Under the pieces are notes generated by a model. That model searched no databases and was not told where the DNA came from. It saw only the letters and a list, made by a program, of their open reading frames with translations. DNA of 61,827 nt from contig CAJVPJ010000036.1 in NCBI GenBank assembly GCA_910592205.1, positions 1-61,827 of the forward strand, read 5' to 3'. Source of the stretch: Paraglomus occultum. Taxonomy: Eukaryota; Glomeromycota; Glomeromycetes; Paraglomerales; Paraglomeraceae. Shown here piece after piece: positions 34,992-45,644 of the stretch (the first letter of the stretch is position 1; each line of letters begins with the position of its first letter). Position numbers and translations under genes: made by a program.

Positions 34992-37393
34992 CTAAACCGT
35001 TCGTGATTTCTTTTCCTTTATATTCGAACTTGCCCCGGCTACTCGTTTACCTGCTGATAAAGAGGAGGACGAAGACGTGGCTGCATTAGCCCATTCGAAG
35101 AAATTACATCGACTTTCAGGCGTCGATCCGACAGGTCTGGTTTTTTTGCAAGTGAGAAAACACGAGTATAAGAATTAGTGCGATCGATACGAGCAAATAT
35201 TTTATAAATTTTGCCAAAATACCTAGAGCATAAGTAAAATAATCTTCCACGATTAGGTCCAGTCTTGTTTACTTTGAATTGTTTGCATGGTTCACCATGG
35301 ACATTGCAGTTGGGTATTGGTTTGGGCGTGAACAGAGCATTCCATTTATTTGTCACTTCTATATTCTTATTACCGGTTACTTTTGTATCTTTATCGGATA
35401 TCTCCAAAGGATCCAGGTCAATTGGCGCATCTTGACTACCCAAACTGGTCGACTGAGATACTTCCTGGGGAGATGAGCATTGGCTCAATGTCTCCTCGGT
35501 TGTTGATATGATTTTCTCTTCCGCACTTTCTCTTGTTGTGGCTGCAGATTTAAAAAAGTTGGCTATTGACGTCTGGCTACAGGGAGGCGATATTTGTTCT
35601 TTTGAAATACTGAGTTTTTTTTGAACCGGCTTTGATACTTGTTTTCTTGGTCTCTTTGCGGTTGCTTTCTCAACAGATAAAGTGTCCTTTTTTTGATCCG
35701 CGTTTTCATCTGTATCTATCTTTGCGTCATAACTACGTTCGCATGAATTCGCACTTGATCCTTCCGTTGCCGATTTCCCCAACCCTAGCGTTGCTTTGTT
35801 TTGAGTTGCTGAAGTGAAAAAACTTTGCAAAGTTTGCTGTTTTCCTGCAAACTTTGCCATATACTTGGCGCAAAGTCTAGGCGTTTCCGCCCTAGCCTTT
35901 CCTTTCAGATTAATTTCATCCAGCAACACGTGTTTTTGTTTATCATGTATTTCATCATATAACTCTGCTACGACCGGACAATGATCCGAACCCATGATAC
36001 TGGGGTCAATGTTGCAAGATTTGAACCATTTCATGAGACCCTTATCCGCTAATATGTAATCTATGCGTACACCTACACGTAAAATAGCATGATGAGACGA
36101 GCAAAAGACGCCAAGGCCTAGCGCACGCAGGTGGATTAAAATTCACCCAGCCAACCAACACATACCATAATTCGCAGGTCTGTTCAAAAACCACAGGCAG
36201 CAATGTTAACAATATGTATTGTGACAAGGACTATGGATATGATGGAAACGTTCAACTATTTTACATCTTACCGCGCATTAAGTACTGTAGACCAACCTAT
36301 AGTAAAGGGTCTTGATCAGATACAAATACATCATTTTTGAGCGTGGATTCAAATCAACAGTATAACATTAGGCGCGCATTCTCTCCGTTCCACTTACAAG
36401 TATACATGGCCTTCTCACCAGGATGAAACTATAATATTCCCAAACAAATCAATATTGTCAAGAAAAAAAAAACGTGACTAATCAAATGAAATTTCCTTAC
36501 CATTCTGCACACATCGACCATCGGTCCATTAGGCACCACAAAAGAGTCAAACCATTTGCGAGCAGGATGATCTCCGAACGCATTCAATCCTTTATCCTTT
36601 GTTGCGCCCTTTGGATTACAATGGTCTATTTCCTTATGCTCAATGTTCATATCACCCACAACTATAACACGTTTGCCTGTTTGTAAAAGTCCCTCGACGC
36701 GCGCTTTCAGTATTTCATAGAACTTCAGCTTAAACGGACGTCTTTCTAGACTAGACTCGTTCGGACAGTAGACATTGAAAAGAGTAAAGAGATTAAAGTC
36801 TAGTACTACACATCTGCCCTCGCTGTCTATGGCAAGCAATTCTTCCGTTGTATAGCCTGGTGGGATGCAGCCGATGACAGCTTCTGGTGTTGTATCATCA
36901 GATTCCTTCATTGCAGAGGCTGTCTTGGCATATATGCCTGAAATGCCCTCTTCGGCAGCAATAGGAGAAATCACCGCATTCTTTACGTATGTAACGACAC
37001 CAGAGTATGCAGACTTGCCCTTTGTAAAGGAGAAATAAGCATCGTATCCTGGAATAAGAGCTAATGATGAATCTAATCGGTCGAGCGTTATTTTTGTCTC
37101 CTGAAAGCAGATTATGTCGGCATTCAAAGTATCTAATATCGTCTATAATTTAACGAGAACAAAAGGTGAACTTTTAAACTGAAAACAATCCAACGGTAAG
37201 ATGATCAGGAATAGAAAGCCACTGTTAAAAAACGACCTTGTAACACTTATGTTCGCACCACCTATTGAGTAAGTCATCAAATTGAGAGATCAGACTTGGA
37301 TCTACTTTGTATTAATAAAACTTGGCAGATCACTCACGGATAGTACTGATCCAGAGATCGAAGGCCATTCACGTTCCAGGTAAGAAGCCTCAT
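34992..37393 (-). CDS. APN2: AP endonuclease 2 (exonuclease III family) with PIP boxes and GRF zinc finger
   Basis: Eight exons (37338-37393, 37237-37294, 36501-37142, 36398-36428, 36272-36296, 36166-36179, 35223-36072, 34992-35136) give 606 aa. The catalytic domain begins MRLLTWNVNGLRSLDQYYP, then ADIICFQETKI (metal-binding Glu), SGVVTYVKNAV, GRCVVLDFNLFTLFNVYCPN, VVGDMNIEHKEID (catalytic Asp and Asn), YTCWSTVLNARPANYGVRID and GSDHCPV (catalytic Asp-His). One exon is only 14 nt. The tail has two PCNA-interacting motifs, QQTLQSFF and QTSIANFF, and a C-terminal GRF zinc finger (NCNVHGEPCK, GRLFYLCSRPVGS, RCNFFEW). It cuts abasic sites, has 3'-5' exonuclease activity, and works at replication forks through PCNA. 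It is divergent from NUP133 over about 130 bp. Confidence 0.95.
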
Positions 37394-37523
37394 GATTCAA
37401 TCAATAGCGTCGGTTGAAAAGTGACATTTTTATTTCGAGTGGCACGAAGAATTTCACGTGACAAAATTGGTTTTTTTTATACTAGTACTAGTACTAAATC
37501 AAATTTGTGTTATTTCTGTAATT
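37394..37523. promoter_or_regulatory. compact bidirectional promoter of APN2 and NUP133
   Basis: Only about 130 bp separate the two divergent start codons, so both promoters and 5' UTRs must overlap here. The stretch holds a T-rich tract (ggttttttttatactag) and tactagtactagtact repeats but no classical TATA box that I can assign. Confidence 0.5.
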
Positions 37524-40500
37524 ATGTTTACAGCCTCAAGGCAACAAAGATCGCGTTTATTTCGCGACGCTTCTAATATCTCTTCCACTTCAAGCCAACA
37601 AGGCTCAATAATACCCCTCTCTCGCTCCGCCTCGGAACACTTTTCCTCTGACGGCGATGGCTCTTCCTTTAGTGAAATACGACACGAAGAGGTGGGAACA
37701 CCCCCACTTCGTCCTCCCTACTTCCCTGATCTTTCTGGCTTTGTAAGAGAATTAGATACTCCCACACCTGCTAATGCTTTATACCTGAAATATGAAAAAC
37801 ACATTGTAGAGCATTTTGCCGCTCTTCCTTCTGAAGTCGAAGTACTTTTACGAGATGCAGGAGGTTGGTGTTGGATAGTTTAATAATACTGAGGAACTAC
37901 TTTACCGCAGAGTAAAGAATGAATACGGAATTTGTTGTACATGATGTAATAACCAAATAAACCATATTAGAACAATGTCAAGGCTCAATAAATTGTAGTG
38001 TCGGCTATGCTGCTGTGTGGTCACTTACAGACTGTTATGTTTGGGATTATAAGAAAGATCATGAAAAGGTTTGAATTCCATGCACCTTGATATTTTACTA
38101 AATTTCCATATCGTTTTATTATCGAGTCGATGTTGATCAAAGGGCTATCCCTTACAGCAGTTCCAGCGAAGAATGCCAACTTGTTACAAGTTTCCAATGC
38201 CGACTGATGGTGTTCGCACACGAGGTGCCTTTGACTCTGCGACACCTTTTGTTTGCATCGTGCCGCCTATTGATGGAGTAACACCGGGCCTACTAGCATG
38301 CTCGTTAAAAGGCAATTTTAGATACTGGGATGATGTGTCCCTTGCATTAACAGACATTGAAAGATACAAGAGTCTTGATTTATATCTTCACGAAGACGAT
38401 TGTGTGACATGCTTAGATTGTTATGAGGTGGATTTACCTGTGTATTATTATCAGCATAATATTTTTCGTCATCGTAAACTAAGACGTGATATTCCGAATT
38501 CAGTTTTCCTCGTCAAAGGATGGTAATGTAATAATAGTTGGCACGGCAAAACTAAACCTATCTAGAATCATTGTGAGAAAAGAGGGAACTTCTACACTTG
38601 AGAGTTCCGTTCTGCCACGTAATCCGGGTTACATCAATCCGTTGCTGAGTTCGGTTTTTGGACGAGCCGACAAGCATGCAAATTTCAGAGTTGTTGCTAC
38701 TACTCTTGGAAGAAAGCTCGAGAGAAAATATTTGTGGTAGGTGACGGGGTATTTTTCTCCAAACGGTTTATTTTGTTGCTTTACAAACTACACGCGATAA
38801 CTGACAAATGCTCGTCATTCGGGTGGGCAGCGAACTGTTTGTGCTTACGGAAAAAACTCTCGAACTCTATGCACTTGCGCCTGCGCCTCGTCCACACAAG
38901 GTACATGCATTGATACTCAATGTTGCCATTGATAGCATCTGAAAGAAATGACGGTTTAACTTTTTTCCTCCCAAGTTTATTTCTACTAGTGACATACACG
39001 ATCTCATAGCAAGCGAAATTCGAGAAAGTGATCCAAAGCTGTTTGAAGCCATTAGTTCTCTTGATTTGAAGTTACTTGACATTGAATACTCAAAGTGAGT
39101 AATTTGATGACTTGTTATTGGACATTTTTTATCCTTGTTAAATCGTTATGCACACCTTAGAAATGGAGAACTAGTCATATTGGTCTCGTCTTCAGTGCGA
39201 TGGAACGAGATGGATGATGATGATTGTCTGTACTCTTTGGTCACCATCGGAATGGATCGGTCTGAGAACGCGCAGTATCGCGTTGTAGAAAGCCGAAGAT
39301 TAAAGTTTCCTAGTGTAAGTTGTTCTGTACTGTATAGTCTGTGGAGATTTTTTTAGGCCGACTGAAATGTTTGGTATTTAATTTCTCTAAGCACTTATTA
39401 TGCCCTGCATTGTTTGTAGTCATTCTCGTTGTCTGCGAAACCACGGCTTGTGCTTCCTAATGGCGGTCCTTCTGTATTTGTAATATCTCCAGAAGCAGTT
39501 ATAATCACAGCTCTCGTAAAAGGTACATATCATTCTAGTCTTTTGCCCCATGTCGCATATTGTATCACGTCTCTCATAATATTTTCATATGGTGTATAGG
39601 CGCTGATTACAACGAAACGATGACTATGCGTGATTCTCGGCGAGATAAACTTGTTGGTTACGGTTATGAAAAGAATGACGTGTTTGGACGCGGTGAACGC
39701 GAGAGTGTTTTGCATGTGTTAACCAGTAGAACGGGGGTGATGAGCTGCCGTCTGCGAATCGGTGATATAGTGAATGAGGCTATGCAGAGAGGGTAGGTAA
39801 GGAGGTGTTATGATATTAAATCTTGAACAATTTATCCAATCATCCATCATTTGATCAATTTAGAGAAGCTGATGAACAAGACGTTGAAATAAAACAGGCA
39901 GGTTTCCTATCTGAGTAAGCTTGCGTTTTCTATGGTTGTTACCTTAGTTCTAATTCTTGGTACTCAATTTAGGCAAGGTTGACACAAGATCTAAAAATAA
40001 TGTTGGAACGGGCTGTATTCTATCATAATCAAGAACACGTAATTATCTATGCTTAATTTGTAAGAACTTTGTGTACCGAGAGGCCGTTTGATGCAAATAT
40101 CTTCTTTTTTTAGAATCCTCTCCAACCTTACCTTTCGGCAGACCAAGGGGGTGATCTGAATCTGGCTGCATTAGAGCTTAGTGAAGAGATTTTAGATACA
40201 AGTATGGCTTATGTTGAATTATATTCTATCGTATAAAGCATAAGATTAACCAGGGCGACATTCTGTAGGTTCGAAATATCTTGACGATTCAATAGATCTC
40301 AAATATCAATTGAACGATCGGCTAATCAAGATGACCCGCATGGTCGAATTCATAGGTTCATGCGGAAGATTGAATCAGGTGCGCATATGTTGATAGAGCT
40401 ATATATTTCCGACGCTTTATTAATAGCCTGGCTAATGTCTTACTCAATATGGTTAGTTAACAACGGCTACTTTGACACGTTTATTCTGGAATGGCGATAA

Positions 40501-43291
40501 AATTGCTTGTGCAAAAGGTTTATGGGATTACCAGAATAACTCTTATGCGTAAGTATTCTACCCAGCGACAGCCTCGCGTGTATTATTCTGCTTTACATTT
40601 TTTGACCGTCTTCTAGTAAGCCCGAAGCCAATAGATTCAATGTGAACCTATTGGAGCATGCAATAAAAGCCTATTTCCACGATCGTAACATCGAGGCTCA
40701 GGCCAACGAAGACCTCAGCAGACAGTTTTACAAGTATCATGTAAGCCAATAATGTGGTGATTTTTTGCTGCTAAACCAAGCCACTAAGTGGTAATTATTC
40801 AAAAAACTTTAGGTGCGTGATGTTGGTAATCTTTTTGTATACGTTGAGCAACTTGTTGCAAAGTTTTCTGACAGCGAAGACAAGGCAACACTCATGTATC
40901 AAGCAAATTCAATATTACTGGTGAGTGAGGAACCATCATTTAAAGTTCTATTCCTTTGTATAGAGATTAACATTATTGAGAATTAGACTGGATTTAGAGA
41001 AGCTTTTGAGTATAGGAAATCTACGAAAAAAGTTTATGGTTTAACGGAAACTGATGACACGGAAGCATGGTCATGTACCGTATTGTTTCAATGAGACAAT
41101 TCATGATTTGATTGCATGTAATATTGACGTTGACTATCTAATTCTACATAGCAAAAGCTGAAATTGCCATAATATTGCGAAGGCAACTTGAGTCAACCGA
41201 GGCGCTCGTTTTGGATATAAGTGAGAGATTGAATCAATTGAACCAGAATCATGCAGATGATGCTTTTGAACAAGAATATGAGAAAATAAACACATTAAAA
41301 GACCAGATGGTGGATTTGGCAGATGTCTTTTTCGGTATCACGCTTGATCAGTTTAGTAGGTGAGATGCAAGCGACATTTCGATTATCACGATCAACGTCG
41401 TATGTCGATTACATATTTATCAAGTTGATTATACATGTAAATAGTCCAAACAACAAGGGCAAACTTCCTACGAGGGCATATCGTGACGGCTTTACGAGCA
41501 TTCTGAAATTGCTAGGTGAGGATTGAATACGGCTGAATCGATTCTTTTATTAGACTGACCATAAAATTTACTCGTATTTATAGTTACTGTCGGCAAAGAA
41601 GATTCTGCACTACGACTCGCAGAAACGTACGAAGATTTCAGAACGCTAGTTGAGCTAAGTCTCTTATATGAGAAAGACACTAATGCTCATATAAACTCGT
41701 ACATAAATAAATTTGGACAGAGATTCGCATACGTTTTATATGACTGTCTGCTTGAACAAGGTAACGTCGATTAATATTTCATGTATGAACATATACATGA
41801 CATTTTTAAACAGTTGTTTTGTGATTTGGTGTAGGCAAGCTACAAGAACTACTGAATCGACCTCACGCTCAAGAGCACAAACAGCTCCTTCAGCAATATC
41901 TAAACGAGCGAAAACCAACACAAATTTCATGGCTACATGATATCTATTGTGAGGATTATAAGACTACAGCCGAAAAATTATATTATGATGCTTTGTCCGA
42001 GCAACAAGTTCATAAGACAAAGGTTGGTAATGTCTATGCGGCTTTGACCTAAAGTTTGAGGGTGGGCGTCTTGATCTTTTTGATTTCACTGTCGAATTAC
42101 ACTTATTCTATAGACTATGCTAAGTATTAGCAAGTTATCAATACTCGCGTCAATCGAGTCAAAAGTTGATTCCCGGGAGATTAGAAACCTATTGAGAGGT
42201 AATCATTATACTGATGACTAAATTTAACTAGACTATTTCATATTAACGTTCAATTGTTGGTCTGTTACCAGAGGTTGAGTGTCGTCTGGACTTTCTAAAT
42301 TGTACTGCTCAGAACATTCAGAAAAACTTTACAGAATTGCTCTCTAAAGGAGGCATGGCGTCGGCCGATCTGAATGCCCAAATAGATGCCATAATGCGAC
42401 ATTACGCCAATGAGATTAGCGAAAGTAAACCTGCATTTGCCAAGGTAATATAACTATGTCAGCAGTAGTAGTTAAGTTATTGTCCTGTATTGACCTGATT
42501 ATCTGATAGCTCTACATGAGTTTCATACCCAAAGTTTTGTGTGGCCAACTCCTATCAATAGAAGATTATGTCGATTGTTTGACATTGCAGGACAAGCAAC
42601 ATGAAGTTGATTTTGCAAGACTAATTAGGAATGTGGCTAAATTTGAAGAGGTTTGTTGAAGAACGCTGATTTTGATATTCCGAGTACTTTCTAATGCTTT
42701 ATATGCAATCAGTTGCCGAAAGATCGTGCTCGCTCTACCGTACAATCTCTATGGAGAAGATTATATTTACATGACAGGTTAGATGACAATTTCAAAATTA
42801 AGAATGATGTAAAAAACAAGATGTCTTATTAACGTCGGCAACAGGTGGGAAGAGATATCGGACACGAACAAAATGTCGGATGAAGACATAGGCCAGACTC
42901 TGAGGCAGACCACTTTCTATCGGACTGTTAGCTTGTTGAAAGAGGAGGGTCTCAATGGTAAGTATATTTATTGGTACATTTGCAAATAAGTCTGCCGAAC
43001 GACGTTCAAAAGTGAGCGCCCATGCATGACCGTCTTGTCAAGTTTGCCATATTTCATCGTCATGGCCAGCACTAACTTTGTCACCGTTATGTGTGCTCAT
43101 TAAAAGAGTGGTTCTACTCTCCTAATGATGCATACTTTTCAAGTCCATTAGAAGAATTACAGAGGCGATTTTCTAATAGGACGGAGGAGGAATTGCACGA
43201 GCTTGTTGCCGACTACAAACAGGAAAACGAAGCACTGAAGAGATATATCGATGAGTTTAATTTACTAACTTATGTAAACGAAACGTTATGA
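37524..43291 (+). CDS. NUP133: nucleoporin Nup133
   Basis: Twenty-seven short exons with matching phases give 1231 aa, close to the family's usual size. The first exons are 37524-37863, 37983-38068, 38158-38427, 38504-38736, 38831-38900 and 38976-39094; the last are 42713-42777, 42845-42957 and 43107-43291. After a Ser-rich start (MFTASRQQRSRLF) comes the N-terminal beta-propeller: VGYAAVWSLTDCYVWDYKK, CYKFPMPTDG, GLLACSLKGNFRYWDDV, ELFVLTEKTLEL and KPRLVLPNGGPSVFVISPEA. The C-terminal alpha-helical stack has YEDFRTLVELSLLYEKD, FGQRFAYVLYDCLLEQGK and LLSIEDYVDCLTLQD. Nup133 is a scaffold subunit of the Y-shaped (Nup107-160/Nup84) complex of the nuclear pore, and its propeller often carries a membrane-sensing loop. 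The start is chosen at the ATG at 37524, which leaves a short 5' UTR. Confidence 0.92.
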
Positions 43292-44532
43292 TAGTAATAC
43301 GTTTTAATGTTATCATTTTTTTTGCAATAAACTTTTGAAAAGAAGTTCTAATCTGCCAAAATTCCTGCCAGACAAATAACAGGATGTGTTCATTTACATC
43401 AAAAACCGTTTGATCGGTAACTGTTTCAAATGATTTATTAATGAACGCTCAATCGGCATTTGATAGACTCAAAGATAGGTTATAAACTAGCACCAGTTCA
43501 CCCACAATTCACCTAAAAGACTAGCTGCTTCTTTTTCTACTTGATACTAAACAGTATTACCTTTAATTGTTCGGGCTCGCCAGTGCGCAGAGCAAAACCC
43601 CATTCGTAATCAAAAGGATGTTACAATATTGAGGAAAAGTAAAATGATAATCGTTGCTATGTCAATGGCTACCTTATGATCTTTTCGCGGATTAAAAAGA
43701 ACTAAAGGAGATGTCTGGGATATTCTAATGGATTACGCTGTGCGAAATTTACCGAATTCTATACACAATAATTATTCTAATTGCATTTTTCATTGGTTCA
43801 GTGCATCATAACAACTAAATAAAAACACTCGATTGAGTGTTCCGTTTACATACACAGATCAACTATTTCTTAAAACTGTTTCAGATCAAGGAACGCAGTA
43901 GCGTCCCATAGTGGTATCTATCGCAGTCCCGGCGATGAAGCATAAACCATAGCTGTAGATGCTTGTTGCAAGTGATGACGGAAAGGAAAAGGTCAAAGGA
44001 CCCTTTTACGTTTAGGCATTTAAAATATTATGATCATGATGCAACTGCAAACCTCAAATCTGTATTTACAAGATTATTATTATCGGGGACAGTCAAATAT
44101 GGTATTGTACATTAGCATGTGATAACTGAAATTAGTGTGCAATCTGATTCTTCTTATCAGTTCGTCACACAAATTTTCTCTTGTTACGCAAGACTTTTTC
44201 ATTTTCTATCGGGGTGAGACAAAAATGGTAATTTCTGTTCCAATCTAAATTCTTAGCTGCGAGAAAGCTTTTCTCAAGAACTGTTTATTTATAATAAAAA
44301 AGCCGGCGTGAGTTATAGAGCTTTTGTGTGGCGATATAGGAATCCATTATTGGCAATACTATCGTCATCAAATGGAAAATTGTGACATATTAATATCTGA
44401 TAAAGTAAGGTTATCAGATTGTCGTACTTAGATTAACCAATAATATTATTCGTCAATGGGTATTGCTTATAAATACAAAAAACGTCTTGCAAGTTCTATC
44501 AACTTCTCTTTTTTCACAACCAACGAGTTTAC
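43292..44532. other. intergenic region with a possible small minus-strand gene
   Basis: About 1.24 kb. A minus-strand start at about 43793 (MKNAIRIIIVYRIR) and an open stretch near 43560-43625 reading DYEWGFALRTGEPEQLK with a donor after it look exon-like. I cannot connect them in one frame. No family recognised. Confidence 0.25.
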
Positions 44533-45191
44533 ATGCTGCGACAAACTGTCTTAAAGAAAACCGGCTTGTTTGCTCATTCTTTCTCACGAGCAGCTCAGCA
44601 ACCAACCAGGCTTGCACTTATAAGGTTCTATCATGAGAAGGTATGTGTCATTAAATGAACGTTTTGTCGGGCACTGGTACAATTACTGGTGTCAAGAATC
44701 TAAATGCAAGTTTCAATTTACTTAATATCAGGTAATCGACCACTATGAACGCCCCCGTAACGTGGGTTCGCTTTCGCGAAACGACCCAAACGTGGGTACC
44801 GGTCTTGTAGGAGCACCAGCTTGTGGTGATGTAATGAAATTACAGATAAAAGTAGATGAGGAAACTGGTAAAATTATTGACGTCAAATTTAAGACATTCG
44901 GTTGTGGTTCCGCCATCGCTTCATCCAGCTATATGACCGAAAGGGTCAAGGGAATGTCGATTGATGAGGCAAGCAATATAAAGAATACTGAAATTGCTAA
45001 AGAGTTGTGTTTGCCACCAGTCAAGTTACATTGTTCGAGTAAGTAGTCCATATGAATATGTCGCATTAAATGTAATTTCAACAAGGGTGATGATGTTAAC
45101 AGTATGATTTCCACACACAACAGTGCTTGCCGAAGATGCCATCAAGTCAGCCATTAAGGATTATAAATCGAAAAGAACCTCACTAAATTAA
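44533..45191 (+). CDS. ISU1: iron-sulfur cluster assembly scaffold protein (IscU/Isu1)
   Basis: Three exons (44533-44640, 44732-45038, 45124-45191) give 160 aa. The first exon is a typical mitochondrial presequence (MLRQTVLKKTGLFAHSFSR, basic and hydroxylated, then a cleavage region) ending in FYHEK. The mature part starts VIDHYERPRNVGSL and shows the three cluster-binding cysteines in GAPACGDVMKL, FGCGSAIASSS and KLHCSMLAEDA. The LPPVK motif recognised by the Hsp70 chaperone Ssq1 is present, and the conserved tail is AIKDYKSKR. It receives sulfur from Nfs1 and frataxin-regulated iron in the matrix, builds a [2Fe-2S] cluster and passes it on. All hallmarks are intact. Confidence 0.97.
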
Positions 45192-45644
45192 TTCAGCAGA
45201 ATATATTATTGCACGTGCCAGCGTTCGTTGAATATCGATATTACAAGTCTAAATTTATTCATAGACGGTTTAGTAATCAGACCATATCTTCGTAGAGGAG
45301 GTTATTTTTCAAATTGTCTTTGGCGAATAAACATTCTCAAGGACAGTTTTCGAACATTTGTACATAACGTAGTTGTAGTTGCTAATAATGTCTTTGCAGG
45401 AAGTTAATAGTCAACAGGTTACAAAAAAAAGATAGAATAAATAGTACATGAAACTATATTGTTGGTTGATGTAACAAACATGGCACTAGTCACATTCCTG
45501 ATTCTATATAGTCTCTACCTATCCATTCCAACAATGCACATCAATTTTTGCTGCTCGTTCTCAGTAATCTGGGTACTCTCGCCTATAAATCAATGAAGTT
45601 AACGACAATTTCACGCAGCCGCACCCATAAATGACCAAATATTA
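45192..45644. other. tail-to-tail intergenic region
   Basis: About 450 bp between the ends of ISU1 and the FBXO21-like gene. It contains a possible extra last exon of the latter near 45583, which would add a few residues (REYPDY) if the GTAA at the stop is used as a donor. Confidence 0.4.

Noticed and set aside
43930-43990. C/D box snoRNA (gatgaagc and gtgatgacgg)
   Set aside because: A C-box-like motif is present but no correctly placed D box (ctga) or terminal stem follows.
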